Assembly (NCBI GenBank): GCA_942490885.1
Contig: CALNYT010000002.1
Location: 124,001-188,000, forward strand
Source of the DNA: Oceanirhabdus sp942490885
GTDB taxonomy: Bacteria; Bacillota; Clostridia; Clostridiales; Clostridiaceae
Reading direction: 5' to 3'
DNA: 64,000 bases
In this document: positions 50,679-58,733 of the stretch, piece by piece
How positions within the stretch are numbered: the first letter of the stretch is position 1
Layout: the number at the start of each line of letters is the position of its first letter
Made by a program: the position numbers and the translations under genes
The notes under the pieces: model-generated
Databases searched by the model: none
Told to the model about the DNA's origin: nothing
Seen by the model: the letters and a program-made list of their open reading frames with translations, nothing else

Positions 50679-51803
50679 TTGGACCAGAAAAAAAATTGGG
50701 ACAAAGTAATTAAGGTATTATTAGTTTTTCTTGTTATTATGATTATATATTTTTTGATAGAGGTATTTATTATAATAATTAATGGGAAAGATATCTTGAA
50801 ACTTATCTATTTTGAAAATGGGGCAATTAATTCATTTATAATGATATTTATGAGTATCATAATGGAAGGATTTCCATTCATACTATTAGGTTCATTTATA
50901 TCATCATTGATACATTTGTTTGTATCTGAAAAGACAATAAAACGTATACTTCCACAAAAGAATATCCTTGGGATAATGGTAGCTGGGTTACTTGGTATAA
51001 TATTTCCAGTATGCGAATGCGCTATAGTTCCAATTGTGAGAAGACTGATAAAAAAAGGGCTACCAATACATATAGCAATAACTTTTATGATTTCAGTACC
51101 AATTGTGAATCCCATTGTTATGGTATCAACATATTATGCGTTTTCAAATATAAGTACTGCTATTTTGAGAAGTGGACTTGGATATGTATGTGCATGTATG
51201 ATAGGTATTATCATTCTTATTCTTGGTGATAAAAAACCATTAAAGCAGAAAAAGATATCAAAGGGTAAAGTGATAAAAAAGAAGATTATAATTGAGCATT
51301 CCAATGAATGTGGATGTAGCCATTGCAATGAAGAAGTTCATAGTAAGGATGAAATTTATTCACCTAAAACTAGACGAGCTTTTATAAAAAAAATGTTTTT
51401 GGAAATAGTTCATCATACAAATCAAGAGTTAAAGACTATAGGAAAATATTTCACTATAGGGGCTTTATTATCCGCTATGTTCCAAGTTCTTATATCAAGA
51501 GATGTATTAACCGTTGTAGGTGGAAATACAGTTATATCAATATCTATAATGCTTGCATTGGCATTTATGTTATCTCTTTGTTCAGAGGCGGATGCTTTTA
51601 TTGCAAAGACTTTTGCTAGCACATTCACATCAGGTTCAGTTATAGCATTTATGATATTAGGTCCTATGATAGATTTAAAAAATACTTTAATGCTGAGTAG
51701 TTCATTTAACGCAAAATTTATAGCTAAATTAATATTTGTTATTTTCTCAGTAGTATTCATTCTAGGGTGTATTATTAACATGCTAGGAGGAGTTCTGCTA
51801 TGA
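50679..51803 (+). CDS. YraQ/DUF318-type permease
   Basis: 374 residues, about eight hydrophobic segments in two blocks around a cytosolic loop that holds a CGCSHCNEEVH metal-binding-like motif (about 207-217). IIFPVCECAIVPIVRRLIKK and SVPIVNPIVMVSTYYAF are conserved in this family, as is FMLSLCSEADAFIA. Family members are thought to move metals or metalloids; zinc is inferred from the operon. The start is TTG 50679 behind AAGGGGG. Its stop overlaps the next ATG by four bases. Confidence 0.85.
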   Translation: MDQKKNWDKVIKVLLVFLVIMIIYFLIEVFIIIINGKDILKLIYFENGAINSFIMIFMSIIMEGFPFILLGSFISSLIHLFVSEKTIKRILPQKNILGIMVAGLLGIIFPVCECAIVPIVRRLIKKGLPIHIAITFMISVPIVNPIVMVSTYYAFSNISTAILRSGLGYVCACMIGIIILILGDKKPLKQKKISKGKVIKKKIIIEHSNECGCSHCNEEVHSKDEIYSPKTRRAFIKKMFLEIVHHTNQELKTIGKYFTIGALLSAMFQVLISRDVLTVVGGNTVISISIMLALAFMLSLCSEADAFIAKTFASTFTSGSVIAFMILGPMIDLKNTLMLSSSFNAKFIAKLIFVIFSVVFILGCIINMLGGVLL

Positions 51804-52456
51804 ATAGGAACAATATATCATTGTGGACATGTATCCTTATAGGGTTTATAGTTCTTTTTACCGCTATGGTTGTAAGTGGTAAAATTATTTTCATTATACA
51901 TCCAAGAATGGTAATTATGGTTAAAATTGCCATTGTAGCTTTGGTTTTGCTTTTAATTTATGATTTATTTTATAAAGAAAATACATTTAAACATAGAGGA
52001 AATGCTACATGGTCTATGGGGATATTTTTTATTCCTTTATTATTGGGATTTTTATTTTTAAATAACTTTGATTTAAATGGAATAATGTATAATAAACCTA
52101 TAGAAGAACATGACCATGTACATGTTCATGTGCATGGTGAGTATGAGGATAAGTTTTTAGATGTATATAACAGAATACATCATGACAAAGAAGTAGCTGG
52201 AATGAACCTTGAATTAAATGGTGCAATAATTAAGAACTCAAAGGGCGAATATTTCATTACTAAAATAATTATGGCTTGTTGTGCTGCAGATTCACAGGTT
52301 ATCGGATTAAAATGTTATAGTGAAGGAATTGACATTTACTTGGGCAAAATATGTAAAGTCAAAGGTGATATAAGATTTGTGGCAGGTGAGATGGTATTGT
52401 ATATATCAGAAATAGAGAAAGATGAAGAAATTAAAAATTTATATATTTATAGGTAA
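51800..52456 (+). CDS. TIGR03943-family (YcgQ/DUF1980) permease partner
   Basis: 218 residues. Three to four hydrophobic segments in the first 90 residues (ILIGFIVLFTAMVVSGKIIF; GIFFIPLLLGFLFL) precede a His-rich loop (EHDHVHVHVHGE, about 101) and a soluble C-terminal domain with MACCAADSQVIGLKC. This is the standard partner of the DUF318 permease, and the two proteins probably work as one complex. ATG 51800 overlaps the previous stop (translational coupling). The His loop suggests a metal ligand. Confidence 0.85.
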   Translation: MNRNNISLWTCILIGFIVLFTAMVVSGKIIFIIHPRMVIMVKIAIVALVLLLIYDLFYKENTFKHRGNATWSMGIFFIPLLLGFLFLNNFDLNGIMYNKPIEEHDHVHVHVHGEYEDKFLDVYNRIHHDKEVAGMNLELNGAIIKNSKGEYFITKIIMACCAADSQVIGLKCYSEGIDIYLGKICKVKGDIRFVAGEMVLYISEIEKDEEIKNLYIYR

Positions 52457-52479
52457 AATCTAAAAACATAGTTGAGAGT

Positions 52480-52502
52480 GCACGCATCTGCGTGCTTTTT
52501 TT
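52480..52502 (+). terminator. Terminator of the zinc operon
   Basis: GCACGC (52480-52485), ATCT loop, GCGTGC (52490-52495), then seven T. GTTGAGAGT just before it is an outer end of the palindromic element family. Confidence 0.85.
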
Positions 52503-52563
52503 ATGTTTAGTTATTAATTTTTAATATTATTGGGAATGATATATATAGATAAGGGGTGGTATT

Positions 52564-52767
52564 ATGAAAAAAAATTCTAAAATGTTTATAATCTTTGGGT
52601 TGTTCCTGATTTTATTATTCGGAATATTTTTCCTGATTACTTATAAAGAAGGACTTAAAACTAGAGAAAATGAAGGGTATAAAGAAAACACGCTCTATAA
52701 ACATTTGACTATAGAAAAGAGTAAGTTATCGGAGAAGGAGAAGATAGAGCTTGTAGAAAAGAATTAG
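52564..52767 (+). CDS. Small membrane-anchored protein
   Basis: 67 residues: MKKNSK, one hydrophobic segment (about 7-27, MFIIFGLFLILLFGIFFLIT) and a charged helical tail outside or inside the cell. GGGGTGG precedes ATG 52564. It lies 18 bases before a second membrane-anchored gene and is probably co-transcribed with it. Function unknown. Confidence 0.55.
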   Translation: MKKNSKMFIIFGLFLILLFGIFFLITYKEGLKTRENEGYKENTLYKHLTIEKSKLSEKEKIELVEKN

Positions 52768-52785
52768 GTTGGAGGAGCCGGTTAT

Positions 52786-53982
52786 ATGAAAAATACAAAA
52801 GTAGCATTAATAATCATATTTATAGTAGTCATAGGGGTCTTAAGTTTTACTTTATGGGAATCAAATAGTGTGCCAGAATGTAAAAGTGTTTTTATGTCAG
52901 AAGATAATATTATGATAAATTTAAATCCAGATGATGTTATTGATGTATTTAGTAATAGCGATGAGGATATATATATAAAAGCAAGTGGCAATAAATATGA
53001 AATAAAAAGTACTAATAAAATACCACAAAAAGAGGTGTTGAGAATAATATTTTCTAATGATAAGAAAATACTATTAAGCAACACTAAATTTATTATATAT
53101 ATAGATATTGAAAATAACATGAGAGAACGATTTATCGATTTAAGGAAATTAGATCATTTTGATAATGATAGAAGTGAAGTGAGTGTAGATAGAAAAGGGG
53201 AAAACATTATTTATTCTTCTTTTAATGAGAAAGACAATATAAAGTATGTGTATTATATTGATGTGGAAGAGGGTACAGGTATAAAAATTGGAGAAAATCC
53301 TATAGAAGATTTTGTTGACAGTTGGTCTTACAACTCAAATTATTACACATATGGTGATAAGGAAGGTAGAAAAATAGTAGTTTTTGATATAGAGAACCTT
53401 GAAGTTAATAAGATAGAGTTTAAAAGAGATTATCTAAAAAAAGTATTAATAACAGATGAAGGGGAAGTATTCGCAGAAGGTAATAAAAAGTATGTTATAA
53501 GAAGAGATGAAAATTATGAGCTAGCTGAATGTGTGATTGCAGGTAATTTTTTAAGTAGCTATAAGAATAAGCTCATATCTTTTAAAAATGGCATATTATA
53601 TGAATACGAGAATGGTGCAATGACTAAGTTAAATGAAGTTTCAGAGCAATTTAAAGTAGTGAAACAGATTAATCATAATATATTACTATCAGATGAAAGT
53701 AGTACAATAATTTATAATATTGAAGAGAATAGGATTCATGAATACTCCTTTAAATATGAATATTTAGATATGATTATTCCTAGTATACATGGAAATAGAT
53801 GTTTAATAAAAAGTAAGAGATATAACAATAGAATAGTTGGAAGTAATGGTCAATACTATAAAGTAAAAGATATAAATCTTATGAAAATTATTGGAGACTG
53901 TTCATGGATCGATCAAGAAAATTTAATAGGAATTTATTATACTGAGGATGATAAACCTATAATTCTTAAAGTCGAGATATGA
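52786..53982 (+). CDS. Membrane-anchored beta-rich protein (propeller-like)
   Basis: 398 residues. An N-terminal anchor (about 5-24) is followed by repeated beta segments that resemble TolB or WD-type propeller blades (NIIYSSFNEKDNIKYVYYID; NYYTYGDKEGRKIVVFDIE; CLIKSKRYNNRIVGSNG). No catalytic motif is seen. It may be an extracytoplasmic scaffold. GGAGGAG precedes ATG 52786. Confidence 0.6.
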   Translation: MKNTKVALIIIFIVVIGVLSFTLWESNSVPECKSVFMSEDNIMINLNPDDVIDVFSNSDEDIYIKASGNKYEIKSTNKIPQKEVLRIIFSNDKKILLSNTKFIIYIDIENNMRERFIDLRKLDHFDNDRSEVSVDRKGENIIYSSFNEKDNIKYVYYIDVEEGTGIKIGENPIEDFVDSWSYNSNYYTYGDKEGRKIVVFDIENLEVNKIEFKRDYLKKVLITDEGEVFAEGNKKYVIRRDENYELAECVIAGNFLSSYKNKLISFKNGILYEYENGAMTKLNEVSEQFKVVKQINHNILLSDESSTIIYNIEENRIHEYSFKYEYLDMIIPSIHGNRCLIKSKRYNNRIVGSNGQYYKVKDINLMKIIGDCSWIDQENLIGIYYTEDDKPIILKVEI

Positions 53983-54039
53983 TACTTTGTGTTTAAAGTT
54001 ATAATAGAGAAACTTTGTGTTATAAAACATAACTCAAAA

Positions 54040-54098
54040 GTTGAGAGTGGAGAACGATGGATGTTTTGCTGCGCAAAACTACATTATCTGATGTATAA
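54040..54098. repeat. GTTGAGAG palindromic element, left end
   Basis: GTTGAGAGTGGAGAACGATG, then arm 1 as GTTTTGC/GCAAAAC (54063-54079), then CTACATTAT. The right part is lost before the Spondin gene. Confidence 0.75.
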
Positions 54099-54169
54099 TA
54101 AATTACTTGTAATATTTAATTGTCACTTGGATAAAATAAACCTGTAAATAAAATTAAGGAGGACACAAT

Positions 54170-55075
54170 ATGATTAAAAGATTAAATTTTGGATTACTAA
54201 TATTAATTTTTAGCTTTGTGTTTATAGGTGAAATTCAAAATGCATTTGCATTAAATAATGTATTAAATCCAGAACTTAAAGAAGAACAAAAGATAGTAGT
54301 AGAGGAAGAAGAGACGTTTTTAAACAAAATAAGAAAACTCTTAGATAATAGCAAGGAAGAATTAGAAAAAGATACTGATAATATTGGTGAAGAAAAACTA
54401 CTAATAGAAGATAAAAAAGATAAAATACAAAAAAGAGGAATTATTGAGGAAAAAGAAGCTGAAACTATTGACCATAAAGATAAGGAAGAAGAAGTAGAAT
54501 ATAAAGTTATATTTAAAAGCTTATGGAATAAAAAGACACATCCAAATAAGTTTCCAGAAGATGCTTCTTTCTCAACGTTTGTAGGAATAGTACATAATAA
54601 AAAAGCTTGTTTATGGAAAGAAGGGTCTATGGCTTCAAAGGGTTTATCTAAACTAGCCGAAAGTGGTAAAAATGGTCAGCTTGAGAAGGAAATTTCAAAG
54701 AAGGAGAAAAAAGGAGGAATTGGTGATAAATTCTTCTTGAAATGTGGAAAAAGTTCTGATAAAGACAGGAGCACAGAAATAGAAGTATGTGAAGAATATC
54801 CAATGGTTTCAATGGCTGGAATGATAGGCCCTAGTCCAGATTGGTTTACTGGCCTTGATAGTGTATGTTTAATTGAACAAGGAAGATGGGTAGATAAGAA
54901 AATCGTTATGATTTACGCTTATGATGCTGGAACAATGGAAGGAAAATCATATGAGGATAAAGGTAAGAAAACGCAGCCTCAAGATAAAATTATGAGAATT
55001 GAAAAAGAACCTTTCTTGTGTGATGGAGAATTAATTCCAGTAGGGTGTATAATGTTTGTAAGAGATGATGACTAG
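54170..55075 (+). CDS. Secreted Spondin_N-domain protein
   Basis: 301 residues. A signal peptide (about 5-27, ending NAFA) and a highly charged helical linker (about 35-105) precede a Spondin_N domain (about 110-300). Matching features are YKVIFKSLWNKKTHPNKFPE, FSTFVGIVHNKKACLWKEGS, MASKGLSKLAESGKNG, GPSPDWFTGLDSVCL and YDAGTMEGKSYEDKGK. In animals this domain is found in F-spondin matrix proteins and binds metal; in bacteria its job is unknown. GGAGG precedes ATG 54170. It is a single gene flanked by palindromic elements. Confidence 0.85.
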   Translation: MIKRLNFGLLILIFSFVFIGEIQNAFALNNVLNPELKEEQKIVVEEEETFLNKIRKLLDNSKEELEKDTDNIGEEKLLIEDKKDKIQKRGIIEEKEAETIDHKDKEEEVEYKVIFKSLWNKKTHPNKFPEDASFSTFVGIVHNKKACLWKEGSMASKGLSKLAESGKNGQLEKEISKKEKKGGIGDKFFLKCGKSSDKDRSTEIEVCEEYPMVSMAGMIGPSPDWFTGLDSVCLIEQGRWVDKKIVMIYAYDAGTMEGKSYEDKGKKTQPQDKIMRIEKEPFLCDGELIPVGCIMFVRDDD

Positions 55076-55091
55076 GTAAAATATAAAAGAA

Positions 55092-55328
55092 ATTGACAAT
55101 TGATAATGGAGAATGATGGAGATTTCTCTCCAAGAAATTATAATATTATTAGTGAATAAATAATAGAAGGTTACTCGTTTCAGTTTGAATGAAACATTGT
55201 ACTTTAGAATACAATAGTTTATCGCAGATAAAATGAGTAAAATTCTCTTGGTATAAAGAATAAGAGAATATAGTTTTTGAGTGAGCAAAAACATCCATCA
55301 TTATCCATTCTACATTATCAATTATCCA
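55092..55328. repeat. GTTGAGAG palindromic element, complete copy
   Basis: Outer ends TTGACAATTGATAATGGAGA and the matching right end pair imperfectly. Arm 1: GGAGA/TCTCC (55118-55131). Stem TTACTC/GAGTAA (55171-55176, 55235-55240) encloses GTTTCA/TGAAAC, ATTGTA/TACAAT (55196-55215) and TTTATC/GATAAA (55218-55232). Arm 5: GTTTTTG/CAAAAAC (55273-55292). The fold is the same as in the copies at 17875 and 41095, with different arm sequences. Confidence 0.85.
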
Positions 55329-55335
55329 TTTATTA

Positions 55336-55359
55336 AAAAGCACGGCGAGTTGTGCTTTT
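55336..55359. terminator. Bidirectional terminator
   Basis: AAAAGCAC, GGCGAGTT loop, GTGCTTTT, between convergent genes. Confidence 0.65.
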
Positions 55360-55360
55360 G

Positions 55361-56473
55361 TTACAGTGTTAAACTATTTATATAAATCTCGTAAATATCT
55401 TTTTCTTCCACATCGCCTGCATGTTTCTTTAATTTTCCTTCACTTTTCATCATTGAAAGAGTATATTTTCTTAAATCGCTTTCACTTATAGAACAATTAT
55501 TTGGCATAATTTGTTTCACAAATTGGCCAAACTGATCTACTGTATCAAATTCTAATAAAGCTAGTATTGTTTCTACTTTACTCCGTAAGTTTGTATTTTC
55601 ATAACAAAAGTTCAAATATGATTTTAAAAGTAGCCCATTAGCTTTACCATGAGGTATTTTATGATGATAGGTTAATGGATATCCCATACCATGCGGTAGC
55701 GAAGTACCAGATTGAGATATAACAAGTCCTGCAAGTGTAGATGCTAGTAAGAGTCTCTCTCTTATAGCATAAGGAAAATCATTTGCAATAAGTGAGTCAA
55801 TACAATCATTAAATAAATCAAATCCTTTTTCAGCAGTAAAATCACTGAATAAATTTGAATCTACAGATAAATACCCTTCAATAAGATGTGATAAGGCATC
55901 TATTGCAGTGTTTATTGTAATCTCGTCTGGAGTTCCAATGAGATAAGATGGATCTAATAATGCATATTTAGGAAAAACTTTCTGATTGAAGTTTCTTTTA
56001 GTACCAACACGATTATCTGTCAATATTGCATAAGGCGTAGTTTCTGTACCCGTACCGGCAGTTGTAGGTATAGCAACTACAGGTATAGATTCAAGATTGC
56101 TAATCTCAAAAATTTGAAATGGATCCATCTCAGGATTTTTTAATAAAATTGCTAAGGCTTTAGAAGCATCTATTGGAGATCCGCCACCAATACCAATTAT
56201 AAAATCTATCTGTTCTTCTTTAACACTATTAAAAGCAGTAATGATATTTTCTAAAGATGGATTTTCTTCTACAGAATCAAATACAATATATTCAATACTC
56301 TCTTTATCAAGAGAATAGATAGTGTCATTTAAAGAACCATTTTTTTTTGAAGAGTTAGCTCCTGTCATAATGCAAGCTTTATTGCCTAAAGATTTAAAAA
56401 TATTGCTATTTTCTCTTACAACATCTTGATTACATAATATCTCTGTAGGCATAAAATAATGGAACTTATTCAA
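55361..56473 (-). CDS. Iron-containing alcohol dehydrogenase
   Basis: 370 residues, standard for the family. The nucleotide loop IIGIGGGSPIDASKA, VVAIPTTAGTGTETTPYA and the metal ligands in AIDALSHLIEGYLS and GTSLPHGMGYPLTYHHKIPH are all present (Asp and three His). It oxidises or reduces an alcohol/aldehyde pair with NAD(P). The start is TTG 56473 (MNKFHYFMPTEI) behind AGGGGTG; a GTG three codons upstream overlaps that site. Confidence 0.92.
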   Translation of the reverse strand: MNKFHYFMPTEILCNQDVVRENSNIFKSLGNKACIMTGANSSKKNGSLNDTIYSLDKESIEYIVFDSVEENPSLENIITAFNSVKEEQIDFIIGIGGGSPIDASKALAILLKNPEMDPFQIFEISNLESIPVVAIPTTAGTGTETTPYAILTDNRVGTKRNFNQKVFPKYALLDPSYLIGTPDEITINTAIDALSHLIEGYLSVDSNLFSDFTAEKGFDLFNDCIDSLIANDFPYAIRERLLLASTLAGLVISQSGTSLPHGMGYPLTYHHKIPHGKANGLLLKSYLNFCYENTNLRSKVETILALLEFDTVDQFGQFVKQIMPNNCSISESDLRKYTLSMMKSEGKLKKHAGDVEEKDIYEIYINSLTL

Positions 56474-56645
56474 AATAATCACCCCTAACTATCTTTAACG
56501 ATATACACTAAAAATTATACTATATTTATAATACTACTACTTTTATATAAAGTACAGAAGAATAGGAAAAGAAATAAGAATTAACAAAATGTTAATATTT
56601 TACAAAAGAAGAAATGAAATTCTAATGAAAGAATCCTGCATTTTT

Positions 56646-56674
56646 TTGAATTATTCGATAAAAAGTATTATAAT
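56646..56674 (+). promoter_or_regulatory. Promoter of the PEPCK-like gene
   Basis: TTGAAT (56646-56651), a 17-base spacer and TATAAT (56669-56674), 34 bases before the start codon. Confidence 0.7.
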
Positions 56675-56707
56675 AATAAATAGATTAAAACATCTAGGAG
56701 GGATTAA

Positions 56708-58441
56708 ATGAAAAAAGAATTTTCATTAAGTAGAGAAAATGCAATGATTAATTTTACTATGAAATACTGTGAAACTGGAGAACAATTATTAGATAGTTAT
56801 GGCTTTGATAGGGTAATAACATCTTATATTAAGAAAATAAAGAAAAATGATAATACAATATATAGACATCTTATTGATTGCAGCAAGATGGAAGATGAAA
56901 ATGAATTAAAGGAATATTTAAAAGATATTTTTAAATTGCTTTTAGTTTTTGAAGTAGAAGAAATAATTAGATTGAATGGAAAATATAAATCGATTTTCAC
57001 TAATAAAGAATTACTAATTGAATTTATAGAAGGTTTATATAGTTTTTGGAGAAAAATTGAAAGATATGCAATAATACAGAACAATAGAATTGGCAAAGGG
57101 ATACAGAATGTGAGTTTTATTGAAGCTAATAATAATTTTACTAAATTAGTACTAGATACTTATAGAAGAATAGAAGAGACTGTAATTGGATATAAGCATA
57201 GAGTATACAGACAAATTCCAGCTGGAGCTAATGCAGGAATAATTGTTAACAATATAAAATGGGAGACACCAGACGAATATAAATTTTTGAGTAAAATACC
57301 GTTTATAGAAGAGGTTATTCTTCAACCACCGTTTATAACGTATCCAAAAAAGAATACGAGAACAGGTTCCTTTGTTGAGACATATAGCAATCCACTTGAG
57401 TATATAAGAATAAATGAAGAGCATTGGTTCTGTTATCCTGCTAAGGTTGGAGAATTATTGGCATATGTATATTTTCACAGAGATTTTATGTCTTTAGGAT
57501 TGACTTTATGTAACTTATTTGAGTTAGCTAAAGAAGATGAATATACAAATAAAAAACCAGATATAATATATGTTTTTGGAGCAAATGATGGTCATAAAGA
57601 TATGAGAACGGCGTTTTATAATGACAAAGATAATGATATTATGATAGGATTTGCTAATTATCATGAGGACATAGATTATTTTGGATACATGAAGAAAATG
57701 ATATTGACGCTTCACAATGTTAGAATGATTGACAATGAGTATCTTCCTATTCATGGAGCCATGGTGAGAATAACTATGAAAAGCGGAAAAGTAATTAATG
57801 TTGTTATTATTGGGGATAGTGGAGCTGGTAAATCGGAGAGTTTAGAAGCATTTAGAAGTCTTAGTGAAGAATATGTAAAAGAAATGAGTATAGTATTTGA
57901 CGATATGGGAGTACTTAAGCTTGAAGGAAAAGGCAATATAATTGGATATGGAACTGAGATAGGAGCATTTGTTAGATTAGATGATTTAGATATTGGATAT
58001 GCATATAAAGAAATTGATAGAAGTATTTTTATGAATCCAGATAAGGTAAACGCGAGGGTTATTATTCCTATTTCAACGTATCATGAGATTACATGTGGTA
58101 CACCAGTGGATTATATTTTATATGCAAACAATTATGAAGAAGGAGAAGAAATTGAGTTCTTTGATAATGTTGATAAAGCAATACAAGTGTTCAAAGAAGG
58201 AGCAAGAATGGCAAAGGGAACTACAACTGAGACTGGTTTGGTAACATCTTATTTTGCTAATCCATTTGGACCACTTCAAAGACAGGAACAAACTGATATA
58301 TTAATGGATAGATATTTTAAAGCTTTCTATGAAAAAGGAATTAAGGTTGGTCAAATAAGAACTCTTCTTGGTATACAAGGAAAAGAAAAGGAAGGTCCAA
58401 AGGCTGCAGCTCATAAACTCTTTGATTTAATCAAAGATTAG
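56708..58441 (+). CDS. PEPCK-like / HprK-like P-loop protein
   Basis: 577 residues. The first 170 residues are helical and unfamiliar. The C-terminal half is a PEPCK/HPr-kinase-type fold: Walker A in VVIIGDSGAGKSESLEAF (about 368-375), kinase-2 IVFDDMG (about 397), and the segments SIFMNPDKVNARVIIPISTY and GTTTETGLVTSYFANPFGP. Real ATP-PEPCKs have a different substrate loop, so the reaction is not certain. Clostridial relatives are often labelled phosphoenolpyruvate carboxykinase. AGGAGGG precedes ATG 56708. A small lipoprotein gene follows. Confidence 0.7.
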   Translation: MKKEFSLSRENAMINFTMKYCETGEQLLDSYGFDRVITSYIKKIKKNDNTIYRHLIDCSKMEDENELKEYLKDIFKLLLVFEVEEIIRLNGKYKSIFTNKELLIEFIEGLYSFWRKIERYAIIQNNRIGKGIQNVSFIEANNNFTKLVLDTYRRIEETVIGYKHRVYRQIPAGANAGIIVNNIKWETPDEYKFLSKIPFIEEVILQPPFITYPKKNTRTGSFVETYSNPLEYIRINEEHWFCYPAKVGELLAYVYFHRDFMSLGLTLCNLFELAKEDEYTNKKPDIIYVFGANDGHKDMRTAFYNDKDNDIMIGFANYHEDIDYFGYMKKMILTLHNVRMIDNEYLPIHGAMVRITMKSGKVINVVIIGDSGAGKSESLEAFRSLSEEYVKEMSIVFDDMGVLKLEGKGNIIGYGTEIGAFVRLDDLDIGYAYKEIDRSIFMNPDKVNARVIIPISTYHEITCGTPVDYILYANNYEEGEEIEFFDNVDKAIQVFKEGARMAKGTTTETGLVTSYFANPFGPLQRQEQTDILMDRYFKAFYEKGIKVGQIRTLLGIQGKEKEGPKAAAHKLFDLIKD

Positions 58442-58513
58442 TTAATAAGATATTAAGTTCCATGAATTTTATTTTCTATGAAGGGGAAAATAAAATAGTG
58501 GAGGTTGATTAAC

Positions 58514-58702
58514 ATGAAAAAAAGAGAAATCATAGCTGCAATATTATTAGTTATTTTTATAGTTATTAGTTTTTCGTCATGTCAAACCGAAAAAAAGAAC
58601 GAGAACAAGGAGAAGGAAAACAAAGAAACTAACCAAAAAGAAGAGGAGAAAAAAGAAGATTCTTCTTATAATATTTTACAAAAATATTATATTAACATGT
58701 GA
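58514..58702 (+). CDS. Small lipoprotein
   Basis: 62 residues. Lipoprotein signal with lipobox FSSC (Cys about 22), then a Lys/Glu/Asn repeat-rich tail and SYNILQKYYINM. ATG 58514 follows GGAGG; the frame is open three codons earlier. It lies in the same orientation as the PEPCK-like gene, 72 bases behind it. Function unknown. Confidence 0.65.
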   Translation: MKKREIIAAILLVIFIVISFSSCQTEKKNENKEKENKETNQKEEEKKEDSSYNILQKYYINM

Positions 58703-58727
58703 AAAATGGCAATAACTTGCCATTTTT
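58702..58727. terminator. Bidirectional terminator
   Basis: AAAAATGGCAA (58702-58712), TAAC loop, TTGCCATTTTT (58717-58727). It serves the convergent lipoprotein and flavodiiron genes. Confidence 0.85.
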
Positions 58728-58733
58728 CATTTT

